Notes: generated from the sequence alone by a model not told the origin. A stretch of DNA of 64,000 nucleotides from Diadema setosum (GCF_964275005.1 NW_027307654.1:310001-374000), one strand, 5' to 3'. Numbered from the stretch's first letter, positions 33,840 to 46,397 are shown. Program-made: numbers and translations.

Positions 33840-35330
33840 TAAAAAGTCAGGGACCTCTCATTGTCCTGAGAGGTCAAAGATGGATATACACAGGGTAATG
33901 ACCAGTGTTCCATGTAATGACAAGATACTTCTGTTATAGCATAATTGCTAATAGCTAACTGCATTATTGTGCATCAGGTATAAGTTGACCACTGATTATA
34001 CATTAAAATATCAATATTCTGATATTTTCAGGTCATTGACCTGTCACAGTCCTCAGAGGTCACCGGTAGAGACATGTAAGTAATTTCTCTTGCTCTGTGG
34101 AATAGGAAATCAATTCAACTGTAATACAAATGAATATTATATCTTTATCATGTTTATCATCAACCAATTGCACCAAATAGCAATGTTCTGATACTTTGAG
34201 ATCATTGACCTCATCATAGGTCATCAAAGGTCATCAGAGGTCAAACGCAGAAACCTGTCTCGAAAGTCTATGTGGAACACTGAGGCAATTCCACGGGCAA
34301 AAATGATTTTTAGTACATGATTACCGTGTTTATCAGTAACCACGAGTGATGCAAAATGTCAATTTTCTAACATTTTGAGGTCATTGACCTCTGGAGGTCA
34401 TCATAGGTCAAAGGTAGAAACCTGTCAAGGCTCTGTGGAATATGAAGACAATTTCATTGTAACAGGGATGCCAAATTCCAAAATTTCTATGAGTGAGATT
34501 TTCATGACTCGGCATCTAAGCGCACGAATGTGCGCGCGAGCGACGGTGGGAGGGTTTTTCTACCCCTCCCACGGTATTGAGCTTTTTCAATTTTTAGCTC
34601 CTATGGTGCGATCAGGTGCATACTTAAGTGACTTTTTTAACTTATTTTGAAAGACAAAAGGGAAATATACCTTTCATTGCAACTATCACTTTAATCCTTT
34701 GGACTAAGCTCATTATAATAGGCCCAAGTTGCAGACTTTGCCCAATGCGTGAGAAAATTAGATGCCATGCGTGAGATCGTGAGATGGCTCCTAAATGCTT
34801 GAGTCTCACTCAGAATGCGTGAGACTTGGTAGCTCTGCTGTAAAAAAAAAAAAAAATGGTTTTAGTACACCATTACCTAGTTAGTCATTAACCAACGGCG
34901 AAAAATATCAATTTTCTGACATTTTGAGGTCATTGACCTCTGGAGGTCATCATAGGTCAAAGGTAGAAACCTGTCAAGGCTCTGTGGAATATGAAGACAA
35001 TTCCACTGTAAGAAAAATTTGTTTTTAGTACATCATTACTCTGTTTATCATTAACCAATGACGCAAAATATCAATTTTCTGAGATTTTGAGGTCATTGAC
35101 TTCTGGAGGTCATCAGAGGACAAGTCAGACTTACCTCCCAATCTTAAGATTAATCTTATAGCATGTACTAACTATGTTGAAAGTTTCATGCTTTAGTCAA
35201 ATTTTGCACAATTTTTTTTCGGCTTATCTCCTCTACTATTAGCGCAGTATTTCATTACGCGTTTGCAGATTTTAGTTCTATCGGATTCTCTGTAGAAACA
35301 CGCTGAATGATAGTAGAGATAATAAGATAC
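33840..35330 (-). repeat. AGGTCA-rich tandem element, copy B (inverted)
   Basis: Reverse-oriented relative of 21,040-22,225, with about seven units. Unit words are TGAGGTCATTGACCTCTGG, AGGTCATCATAGGTCAAAGG, TAGAAACCTGTCAAGGCTC, TGTGGAATATGAAGACAATT and TTAGTACATCATTAC. One unit is interrupted by the insertion at 34,463-34,840. The outer end (35,180-35,300) contains GAAAGTTTCATGCTTTAGTC and AATTTTGCACAATT, matching the start of copy A. Confidence 0.85.
34463..34840. mobile_element. Short inverted-repeat insertion, possibly hAT-like
   Basis: Splits a unit of the AGGTCA array. The ends CAGGGATGCCAA and TTGGTAGCTCTGCTG are imperfect inverted repeats reminiscent of hAT-type termini. The interior has GTGCGCGCGAGCGACGG, TACCCCTCCCAC and several ATGCGTGAGA words. 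No clear 8-bp target repeat is seen, so the class is tentative. Confidence 0.5.
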
Positions 35331-36229
35331 GAAGGCGCGCGATAAAAATGGACACAAAATGGCTACCCTAAATGACGATACAAAAGAGAGCTAAGTACAA
35401 ACTCAGTACACCTGTAAACATCATTCATTTCCAAAGGTAGTGGTATTTTTATTGTCTTAAAAATATTTAAAAATTATAGTCGCAGCTTTTTTCGATTTAG
35501 GGGATTAATTTGAAGAACGAGATTTTAAAGTAATAAAGATTATTTCGTGGAGGTAAAATATTTGGCTACAACATAATCTAAAAACAATCAACGACACTTG
35601 ATAAACAGCAACAACAACTTCAAAGACAGCGCGTCTCAGGTGATGTGCGTGATACGTTTGAAGATCGCGCGCTGTCCATTAACTTCATTGACAGTAATGA
35701 CATTAATGACAGTAATGACATTAATTTATTCTCATGTCACCCCATTAGGGTATTGGAGAACGCAATTTCAACATATTAGCATGAAACATATTTACACTTT
35801 GATGCAGATTTTTTAAAACACTTTTACACTCTTACACATATTTACACTTAATCCAGTTTGAAACTTATTTATACAGTAATATGATGAAACATATTTACAC
35901 TGAAGTATAAAACATATTTACACATAGAGGAAAATATGTAATTAAAAATCGATTTGTATAACCTTAGATAAGAAATAATAAGAAATTATTTGGCATACTA
36001 ATACATCTAAAGGTGAACTTTAACAGTAAAACAATGATGCGTAATAGGGTACCAGCAGCAACAGAAAACAAAAAATAAGAATTGTAAAATTTTGTACATT
36101 ATATACACGACAATGTATCAAAAAACAACAATTGCTTGATGATTAGTCAAGCTAATTTGATTAATTAAATGACTAAAAAAGATTAAAAACGAATTATTAT
36201 GGTATTGCAATATTTAGACAGATTTTAAA
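35331..36229. other. Non-coding stretch
   Basis: Contains GACAGTAATGACATTAAT twice in tandem (about 35,690-35,725) and several copies of ACATATTTACAC between 35,770 and 35,925. No gene recognised. Confidence 0.6.
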
Positions 36230-38160
36230 GTGTGCCTAAGTTGGTTGTATTAAATATGTTTTTCCATTGTGAAAGTATTCGGCCTTTTAGTGAAGTTACT
36301 GTCTAGATACAACTTTTTCTCCGTGGAAAGAGCCGGACAAACAAACAAATTATGGAATTCATCTCCTTTTAGTTGTGATTGACAAAGATTACATATTCTA
36401 TTGCTTCTCTTAACATTCTCATATCTCCCTGTAACTATAGGAAGGCGATGATATTGGAAGCGGAATCTACAAAAACGTATTCGATATTTTTTAGGAAGAT
36501 CGGTGATAATTTTTTTCTAATTGAAGAGACTTTTTAGAGATTCTGTAGTTAATGCATTGAGGATTAGTACACATAGCAGAGTACCAGTTTTGAGACAAAC
36601 AATCTTTCAAACGTTGATCAATTGAACAGTTTAGCCAAGTACTGTTTGTCGTTTCCTACACAAATCTGACATTCCCAACATATCAATGGTAGTTTTTATA
36701 TCTTTTTCAGCCACAAATACTGATATATATTTTGATCATACAAAGCTTTCAAAACTTTATAAATCATTCCCGAAACATTGTTTTCTCCAGAGTGTTGTAA
36801 ATTATTCCAAAAATTAATCATTCTATTGATAATATATATGTCAAGACTTTGTCTACCTAGTTCGCCTAACATCATACAATTTGCCGTTGACTTATGTAAT
36901 TTCAAAATCTGTTTACAAAACTTGACATGAAATACTTCGAGATCACGTATAACTTCAAACCCCCAGATTTTGCTGCCATATAGAGAAGAACTGGAATGAC
37001 AAGTTGGTCAAATAATTCTAACAGTATATCAATAGGTAGATCCAATGATTGTGATTTTAATAACAAACTATACATAGCTCTTTTGGCTTGGTTCAACTGT
37101 TTCATCTGCGCTTTTTTAAATGTGTTATTATAATTGAATGTTGTGCCTAAATATACGTAATCATCTACTACAGATAATTCGCTGTTGTTGAAATGAAAGG
37201 AAGGTAGTTTCCTAACTTTACCTCTAGAGAAGATAACAATTTTTGTCTTGTCTGAATTAACATGTAATGACCAGTTGTAACAATATTCAGATAGTGCATT
37301 TAACGCATTCTGCAAGTCACCCGGTGATTTAGCTAGAATCAAGGTGTCGTATGCATAGAGTAACGTGAAAAGTTTAATGTACACTTGGATTTCGTTTTGT
37401 CTGGCATGTGTATTGAACCTTTTTGGCATTAAATCCAAGCCATGACATGTACATTTTATAAAGTTACTGAAATCATTGAGAAAGAGGGCAAACAGCATGG
37501 GTGAAAGGTTTTCTCCTTGTCTAACCCCGATATTACATTGAAATAGGGGGGACTCTTCGTTAGCTTTTATTACACATAATTTTGCCTGGCCATACATGCT
37601 ATGTATAACTTTTAAAAATTTCCATTATAATTTGCATTAAAAAGTTTCATCCATAGAGCTGATCTATCTACTAAATCAAATGCTTGTTTATAGTCAATAA
37701 ACGCAAAGTATACTCTTCACCTTCAGCTAAATACAAATCAATGATGGAAAGTAAAACAAAAATATGGTCGAAAGTTGAATGACCACTCTTAAAGCCAGCT
37801 TGTTCTTCGCGAAGTAAATTATTGTCCTCGAGATAAAACATTAACCTTTTATTCAATATGCTTGTAAAGAGCTTCCCTAAACAACTGAGCAAAGTGATGC
37901 CTCGATAGTTATTGGGGTCTTTTGCGTCTCCTTTCTTTTAAATACAAAGGTATAATTAGTCCAATTGTCCAATCAAGGGAACGACACCACTGTCTAAAAC
38001 AATATTGAATAGTACGGCAATGCAAGATAGCAAACGGCCAGAAGAGATTTTCAGAAATTCGTTCAGAATTTGATCAACTCCACGAGCTTTACCATTCTTA
38101 AAACGTTTAACTCGCGTGACCAATTCGTCAATATCAATAGGTTTGTTCAAATCTTCATTT
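36230..38160 (-). pseudogene. Dead non-LTR retrotransposon reverse transcriptase
   Basis: Read 38,160 to 36,230, the blocks are KRFKNGKARGVDQILNEFLK, then SCLGKLFTSILNKRL, LLREEQAGFKSGHSTFDH, GVRQGENLSPMLFALFLND, LHVNSDKTKIVIFSRGK and DDYVYLGTTFNYN. Then come a C-terminal region with KSTANCMMLGELGR and QSLDIYIINRMINFW. Downstream scraps such as LKDCLSQNWYSA and KLYLDSNFTKRPNTFTM are readable in other frames. The catalytic box reads LLYAYDTLIL, so one Asp of YADD is replaced by Tyr. Multiple frame breaks occur, and the endonuclease half is absent (5' truncated near 38,160). Confidence 0.88.
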
Positions 38161-38254
38161 CAATTCAATCTTAGTTTATTTCCATTCAACGAAAATCAAG
38201 AAACATAGTACAAATTACCTGAAAATGCCAAATTTGGGGGTTACGTTAATTTGC

Positions 38255-40967
38255 CATATCACGGTCGAGCTCCGTGGTTTAAAAGGAATAATAACAACGT
38301 TTTGGTGCCCCTCCATAGATGCATTGATGAAAACATGAAGGGTTTGTTTGCAAATACCGAAAAGTCCATTTTTGAAGATTTTGAAGTACGATCTCTGTCG
38401 TAAAGTACAAAATAATGCCTTTTAAATGATATATTGGTCATTACATATAAAGGTATATATTTGATGTTATGGTCAAAAGAAGCATATTTTGTATTATTCT
38501 CTTTGTTTTTCTTGACCTTTCATCGCAAATATCTCCATTTGGCAAATATGGACATATCGGTTTTTGCAAACAAACTTTTCATATTTAAACCACTTTCATC
38601 AGCTGCATGTACTTCCGCTCCTTGTTCAAAGATAGCTTACGACTTCTAGATGTCCATTTTGACTTGTACGATATAATGGTGTACCACCAGCTTTACTGGT
38701 AGTATTCACGTCTGCTCCCCTGTCAACAAGGATTTTGGCAACCAAGAGATGTCCATTCCCACTTGTATAATACAACAAACTGTCACCCTAATTATCTACT
38801 GCGTTCAAATCAGCTCCGTGGTTCAAAAGAAAAGAAACAACGTTTTCGCGCCCTTTTAAAGATGCAATGATGAAGGTATTTAAACCATTTTTGTCAGCTG
38901 CATGTACATCAGCTCCTTGTTCAACAAGATAGCATACGACTTCTAGATGTCCATTTTGACTTGCACGATGTAAGGGTGTAACACCAGCTTTATTGGTAGT
39001 AGTCACGTCTGCTCCCTTGTCAACAAGGATTTTGGCAACCAAGAGATGTCCATTCTTACATGCAAAATGCAACGAACTGTCACCGTTATTATTTACTGCG
39101 TTCAAATCAGCTCCGTGGTTCAAAAGGAAAGAAACAGCGTTTTCGTGCCCTTTCATAGATGCAAGAATGAAGGCATTTAAACCATTTTTGTCAGTTGCAT
39201 TTACATCAGGTCATTGTTCAACAAGATAGCTTACGACGTCTAGATGTCCATTTTGACTTGCACGATGTAAGGGTGTAACACCAGCTTTACTTCTAATGTT
39301 CACGTCTGCTCCCTTGTCAACAAGGATTTTGGCAACCAAGAGATGTCCAATCAAACTTGCATAATGCAACGAACTGTCACCGTTATCATCTACTGCGTTC
39401 AAATCAGCTCCGTGGTTCAAAAGGAAAGAAACAACGTTTTCGTGCCCTTTTAAAGATGCAACGATGAAGGCATTTAAACCATTTTTGTCAGCTGCATGTA
39501 CATCAGCTCCTTGTTCAACAAGATAGCATACGACTTCTAGATGTCCATTTTGACTTGCACGATGTAAGGGTGTAACACCAGCTTTACTTCTAGTGTTCAC
39601 GTCTGCTCCCTTGTCAACAAGGATTTTGGCAACCAAGAGATGTCCAATCAAACTTGCATAATGCAACGAACTGTCACCGTTATCATCTACTGCGTTCAAA
39701 TCAGCTCCGTGGTTCAAAAGGAAAGAAACAACGTTTTCGTGCCCTTTTAAAGATGCAACAATGAAGGCATTTAAACCATTGTTGTCAGCTGCATTTACAT
39801 CAGCTCCTTGTTCAACAAGATAGCATACGACTTCTAGATGTCCATTTTGACTTGCACGATAGAAGGGTGTAACACCAACTTTAGTGGTCATATTCACGTC
39901 TGCTCCACTGCCGACAAGGGTTTTTTTGCGACCAAGAGATGTCCACTGTTACATGCAAAATGCAACGAACTCTCACCGTTATTATTTACTGCGTTCAAAT
40001 CAGCTCCGTGGTTCAAAAGGAAAGAAACAACGTTTTCGTGCCCTTTTAAAGATGCAAGAATGACGGCATTTAAACCATTTTCATCAGCTGCATGTACATC
40101 AGCTCCTTGTTCAACAAGATAACCTACGACTTCTAGATGTCCATTTTGACTTGCACGATATAAGGGTGTAACACCAGCTTTACTTCTAAAGTTCACGTCT
40201 GCTCCACTGTCAACAAGGATTTTGGCAACCAAGAGATGTCCATTCTTACATGCAAAATGCAACGAACTGTCACCGTTAATATCTACTGCGTTCAAATCAG
40301 CTCCGTGGTTCAAAAGGAAAGAAACAACGTTTTCGTGCCCTTTTAAAGATGCAAGAATGAAGGCATTTAAACCATTTTTGTCAGCTGCATTTACATCAGC
40401 TCCTTGTTGAACAAGATAGCTAATGACTTCTAGATGTCCATTTTGACTTGCACGATAGAATGGTGTAACACCAACTTTAGTGGTCATATTCACGTCTGCT
40501 CCACTGTCGACAAGGGTTTTTGCGACCAAGAGATGTCCATTGTTACATGCAAAATGCAACGAACTGTCACCGTTATTATCTACTGCGTTCAAATCAGCTC
40601 CGTGGTTCAAAAGAAAAGAAACAACGTTTTGGTGCCCTTTCATAGATGCAAGAATGAAGGCATTTATACCATCATCAGCTGCATGTACATCAGCTCCTTG
40701 TTTAACAAGATAGCATACGACTTCTAGATGTCCATTTTGACTTGCACGATGTAAGGGTGTAACACCAGCTTTACTGGTAGTATTCACGTCTGCTCCACTG
40801 TCGACCAGGATTTTGGCAACCAAGAGATGTCCATTCAAACTTGCATAATGCAACGAACTGTCACCTTTATTATCTACTGCGTTCAAATCAGCTCCATGGT
40901 ATAATAGGTGAGAAACCATGTTTTGGTGTCCTTTCCCAGATGCACGGATGAGAGCATTGAGACCATT
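38255..40967 (-). pseudogene. Decayed continuation of the ankyrin-repeat array
   Basis: The same 297-bp ankyrin unit continues past the stop of the main frame but is broken repeatedly. There is a TAA at 40,968-40,970 in place of a Lys/Glu codon. A T-run expansion near 39,915-39,922 shifts the frame (T7 where sister units have T5). A TGA at about 39,211 replaces Gly, and a TAG lies near 38,788. The last two units below 38,660 are strongly diverged and hold a 248-bp MITE. About nine units are recognisable. It is not translated as one product unless it is spliced around. Confidence 0.85.
38335..38582. mobile_element. Small MITE, ATGAARRGTTTGTTTGC family, copy 1
   Basis: The inverted ends ATGAAGGGTTTGTTTGC and GCAAACAAACTTTTCAT extend inward as ACCGAAAAGTCCAT and ATGGACATATCGGT. 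It is inserted within an ankyrin unit: the host words GATGCATTGATGAA and ATTTAAACC resume on either side. The interior includes GAAGATTTTGAAGTACGATC. A second copy is at 51,829-52,070. Confidence 0.85.
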
Positions 40968-43900
40968 TTAATCAGCTGCATGTACATCAGCTCCTTGTTC
41001 AACAAGATAGCTTACGACTTCTAGATGTCCATTTTGACTTGCACGATGCAAGGGTGTAACACCAGCTTTATTGGTAGTATTCACGTCTGCTCCACTGTCG
41101 ACAAGGATTTTGGCGACCAAGAGATGTCCATTCTTACATGCAATATGCAACGAACTGTCACCGTTATTATTTACTGCGTTCAAATCAGCTCCGTGGTTCA
41201 AAAGAAAAGAAACAACGTTTTGGTGCCCTTTCATAGATGCAAGAATGAAGGCATTTAAACCATTTTCATCAGATGAATGTACATCAGCTCCTCGTTCAAC
41301 AAGATAGCTTACGACTTCTAGATGTCCATTTTGACTTGCATGATGTAAGGGTGTAACACCAGCTTTATTGGTAGTAGTCACGTCTGCTCCACTGTCAACA
41401 AGGATTTTGGCAACCAAGAGATGTCCATTCACACTTGTCAAATGCAACGAACTCTCACCGTTATCATCTACTGCGTTCAAATCAGCTCCGTGGTTCAAAA
41501 GGAAAGAAACAACGTTTTCGTGCCCTTTTAAAGATGCAACGATGAAGGCATTTAAACCATTTTTGTCAGCTGCATGCACATCAGCTCCTTGTTCAACAAG
41601 ATAGCTTACGACTTCTAGATGTCCATTTTGACTTGCACGATGTAAGGGTGTAACACCAGCTTTATTGGTAGTATTCACGTCTGCTCCACTGTCGACAAGG
41701 ATTTTGGCGACCAAGAGATGTCCATTGTTACATGCAAAATGCAACGAACTGTCACCGTTATTATTTACTGCGTTCAAATCAGCTCCGTGGTTCAAAAGAA
41801 AAGAAACAACGTTTTGGTGCCCTTTCATAGATGCAAGAATGAAGGCATTTAAACCATTTTCATCAGATGAATGTACATCAGCTCCTCGTTCAACAAGATA
41901 GCTTACGACTTCTAGATGTCCATTTTGACTTGCACGATATAAGGGTGTAACACCAGCTTTATTGGTAGTAGTCACGTCTGCTCCACTGTCAACAAGAATT
42001 TTGGCAACCAAGAGATGTCCATTCTTACATGCAAAATGCAACGAACTGTCACCGTTATTATCTACTGCGTTCAAATCAGCTCCGTGGTTCAAAAGGAAAG
42101 AAACAACGCTTTCGTGCCCTTTTAAAGATGCAACGATGAAGGCATTTAAACCATTGTTGTCAGCTGCATTTACATCAGCTCCTTGTTCAACAAGATAGCT
42201 AATGACATCTAGATGTCCATTTTGACTTGCACGATAGAAGGGTGTAACACCAACTTTAGTGGTCATATTCACGTCTGCTCCACTGTCGACAAGGGTTTTT
42301 GCGACCAAGAGATGTCCATTGTTACATGCAAAATGCAACGAACTGTCACCGTTATTATTTATTGCGTTCAAATCAGCTCCATAGCATAATAGGTGAGAAA
42401 CAACCTTTTTGTGTCCTTGCCTAGATGCACCGATGAGGGCATTGAGACCATTTTTATCAGCTGCATGTACATCAGCTCCTTGTTCAACAAGATAGCGTAC
42501 GACTCCTAGATGTCCATTTTGACTTGCACGATATAAGGGTGTAACACCAGCTTTACTTCTAGTGTTCACGTCTGCTCCCCTGTCAACAAGGATTTTGGCA
42601 ACCAAGAGATGTCCATTCTTACATGCAAAATGCAACGAACTGTCACCGTTATTATTTATTGCGTTCAAATCAGCTCCATAGCATAATAGGTGAGAAACAA
42701 CCTTTTTGTGTCCTTGCCTAGATGCACCGATGAGGGCATTGAGACCATTTTTGTCAGCTGCATTTACATCAGCTCCTTGTTCAACAAGATAGCATACGAC
42801 GTCTAGATGTCCATTTTGACTTGCACGATGCAAGGGTGTAACACCAGCTTTATTGGTAGAAGTCACGTCTGCTCCACTGTCGACAAGGATTTTGGCAACC
42901 AAGAGATGTCCATTCTTACATGCAAAATGCAACGAACTGTCACCGTTATTATCTACTGCGTTCAAATCAGCTCCGTGGTTCAAAAGGAAAGAAACAACGT
43001 TTTCGTGCCCTTTCATAGATGCAAGAATGAAGGCATTTAAACCATTTTTGTCAGTTTCATTTACATCAGCTCCTTGTTCAACAAGATAGCTTACGACGTC
43101 TAGATGTCCATTTTGACTTGCACGATGTAAGGGTGTAACACCAGCATTACTTCTAGTGTTCACGTCTGCTCCCTTGTCAACAAGGATTTTGGCAACCAAG
43201 ATATGTCCATTCTTACATGCAAAATGCAACGAACTCTTACCGTTATCACCTACTGCGTTCAAATCAGCTCCGTGGTTCAAAAGGAAAGAAACAACGTTTT
43301 CGTGCCCTTTTGAAGATGCAACGATGAAGGCATTTAAACCATTGTTGGCAGCTGCATTTACATCAGCTCCTTGTTCAACAAGATAGCATACGACGTCTAG
43401 ATGTCCATTTTGACTTGCACGATGCAAGGGTGTAATACCAGCTTTATTGGTAGTAGTCACGTCTGCTCCACTGTCGACAAGGATTTTGGCAACCAAGAGA
43501 TGTCCATTCTTACATGCAAAATGCAACGAACTCTCACCGTTATTATCTACTGCGTTCAAATCAGCTCCATGGTTCAAAAGGAAAGAAACAACGTTTTCGT
43601 GCCCTTCTAAAGATGCAACGATGAAGGCATTTAAACCATTTTTGTCAGCTGCATGTACATCAGCTCCTTGTTCAACAAGATAGCGTACGACTCCTAGATG
43701 TCCATTTTGACTTGCACGATATAAGGGTGTAACACCAGCTTTACTTCTAGTGTTCACGTCTGCTCCCCTGTCAACAAGGATTTTGGCAACCAAGAGATGT
43801 CCATTGTTACATGCAAAATGCAACAAACTGTCACCGTTATTATCTACTGCGTTCAAATCAGCTCCGTGGTTCAAAAGAAAAGAAACAACGTTTTGGTGCC

Positions 43901-45127
43901 CTTTCATAGATGCACCGATGAGGGCATTGAGACCATTTTCCTCAGCTGCATGTACATCAGCTCCTTTTTCAACAAGATAGCTTACGACTTCTAGATGTCC
44001 ATTGTGACTTGCATGATGTAAGGGTGTATAACCAGCTTTACTTCTAGTGTTCACGTCTGCTCCCCTGTCAACAAGGATCTTGGCAACCAAGAGATGTCCA
44101 TTCACACTTGCATAATGCAACGAACTGTAACCGTTATTATTTACTGCGTTCAAATCAGCTCCGTGGTTCAAAAGGAAAGAAACAACGTTTTCGTGCCCTT
44201 GCATAGATGCAATGAAGAAGGCATTTAAACCATTTTTGTCAGCTGCATGTACATCAGCTCCTTGTTCAACAAGATAGCATACGACGTCTAGATGTCCATT
44301 ATGACTTGCACGATCTAAGGGTGTATCACCAACTTTATTGGTAGTAGTCACGTCTGCTCCACTGTCGACAAGAGTTTTTGCGACCAAGAGATGTCCATTG
44401 TTACATGCAAAATGCAACGAACTGTCACCGTTATTATCTACTGCGTTCAAATCAGCTCCATGGCATAATAGGTGAGAAACAACCTTTTGGTGTCCTTTCC
44501 TAGATGCACGGATGAGGGCATTGAGACCATTTTTATCAGCTGCATGTACATCAGCTCCTTGTTCAACAAGATAGCTTACGAGTTCTAGATATCCATTTTG
44601 ACTTGCACGATATAAGGGTGTAACACCAGCTTCACTGGTAGTATTCACGTCTGCTCCACTGTCGAGAAGGATTTTGGCAACCAAGAGATGTCCATTCAAA
44701 CTTGCATGATACAACGAACTCATACCGTTAATATCTACTGCGTTCAAATCAGCTCCGTGGTTCAAAAGGAAAGAAACAACGTTTTGGTGCCCTTCCATAG
44801 ATGCAATGATGAGGGCATTGAAACCATTTTCATCAGCTGCATGTACATCAGCTCCTTGTTCAACAAGATAGCATACGACTTCTAGATGTCCATTTTGACT
44901 TGCACGATGTAAGGGTGTAACACCAACTTTACTGGTAGTATTCACGTCTGTTCCACTGTCGACAAGGATTTTGGCAACCGAAAGATGTCCTTTTTCACTT
45001 GCATAATGCAACGAACTCTCACCGTTACTATTTACTGCGTTCAAATCAGCTCCATGGTCTAATAGGTGAGAAACCATGTTTTGGTGTCCTTTCCTAGATG
45101 TACGGATGAGGGCATTGATTTCCATGT
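40968..45127 (-). CDS. Ankyrin-repeat protein, large exon with about 42 repeats
   Basis: An uninterrupted frame of 1,385 codons made of 14 copies of a 99-residue unit, each unit being three ankyrin repeats. Typical helices read TPLHRASQNGHLEVVCYLVE, AFIVASLKGHENVVSFLL and SLHFACKNGHLLVAKILV, with the linkers QGADVHAADKNG, HGADLNAVDNNG and SGADVNTTSKAG. Such solenoids bind protein partners; nothing shows which. No signal peptide, membrane segment, death domain or kinase domain is present. The first ATG (45,125) lies two bases inside a convincing 3' splice site: TCCTAAC branch-like word, pyrimidines, then CCTAG at 45,128. The frame therefore probably enters from an upstream exon not identified here. 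Units differ mainly at repeated variable positions (TTTNKA / TRSKA / MTTKV). Confidence 0.85.
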
Positions 45128-45889
45128 CTAGGTATGCAGTTAAAGATACAAGTGTTAGGACATGTATTAGGTGAAAATTTGCAGCTTTACATCTCCAATT
45201 TGATCGTTATTTATAAACCCTGTGTTTTCTCTTCACATATAGCTTCTTTATTTCCGCCACATGGTTACATCACAGGCATTGAGTACCATTAACAAAAGAT
45301 GGTGACTGCAGGACTATTGTCTCTTTGTACGTGAAACATGATTTGGCCGAGTCCTTGCTTGTATGCAGGAGTTCCGTATCAATGCATTCTCTATCTGCCA
45401 AATAAAGGCAGTTGATGAAAGACCTAGGCTAACATCAATATACAGCCTTTCATCCTGGTTCCAAGAGGGTCAGTCCAAATCTTTTTTGATAGTTTTACCC
45501 AATTTCGAGGATGTTGAGCCATTATCTCTATGATGAAACGGCAACATCGTTCAGGATTTTGGAACATTTCAGATGAACTCTTTAATAGTTGCAAAATATT
45601 AATATTTGTATTTGTTTTCTTGTAAATTGTTAAACAAAATATAAAACTGACTCATCTTGTCCTGTCTTGAAGGTGATAAATCCGAAATGAATAGATGAAA
45701 CTCTTGCATTTTTATTGGTTTTGATACTCATTTTCAAAATGGCCGCCATAATCTGACTTTTATTCAAAGATCTGTTTCCCTATAGTTTTCTGAAAATGTG
45801 TTCGAAAGCAATAAGGGGGTTGTTGATTAACCCATAGTGAAACCGGGTGATTTGTTTCATCAATTTCATTTAAGATTAAAGAGAATAGG
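45128..45889. other. Region upstream of the ankyrin exon
   Basis: The minus-strand splice acceptor ends at 45,128. No further exon is recognised in this stretch; there is no bounded repeat. Confidence 0.45.
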
Positions 45890-46397
45890 TAAAATATCAG
45901 CCAGAATAGTGTAGAAAATAACTGCTTCAAAAGCGTGCATTGTGCAATGAATGGGATAAAAAAAGATAAAAATCTCCACGGCTACAGCAATAAATGGATC
46001 ATCAGAATACCAATCAGAAATTGAGCATGGTCTATTTACACATTCCACACGTCACTAATGTCAGCTGTCAATGCAGTACCATCATACCTTAAGAGTTGAA
46101 ATCTAAGTGAGTGTACATTGTTTGAAGAAATGAAAAGGGACCCAAGAGACGTACCTACAATCACACCATTCCACGAAAACTGTCGTTTTGAAAAAAAAAA
46201 AACTGCTAAAACGCTAATTTTCCATTCGTTTTATGATCCAAAACATCAGAATGATGTAGAGAAAGACTTGCTCTTTCGGCAATTATAAAAAAAAAAGAAA
46301 ATAAAGATTGACTAGATCAAATCGTTACATATATGTTGAGTCCTCACGTAAATCAGGGCCTGCGACTTATTTTGTTATTTTTGCCATACACGGTCAC
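45890..46397 (+). mobile_element. GTGACC MITE family, copy 3 (5'-truncated, old)
   Basis: Diverged but collinear with the other copies: TGTGCAATGAATGGGA, TTACACATTCCACACG, AATGCAGTACCATCAT, GAAATGAAAAGGGACCC, TTCGTTTTATGATCCAAAA, TTGAGTCCTCACG and the end ATACACGGTCAC. The left part is not recognisable. Confidence 0.75.

Noticed and set aside
39838..44885. Many plus-strand frames of 62-97 codons opposite the ankyrin exon
   Set aside because: They repeat with the 297-bp unit and are antisense shadows of the ankyrin codons.
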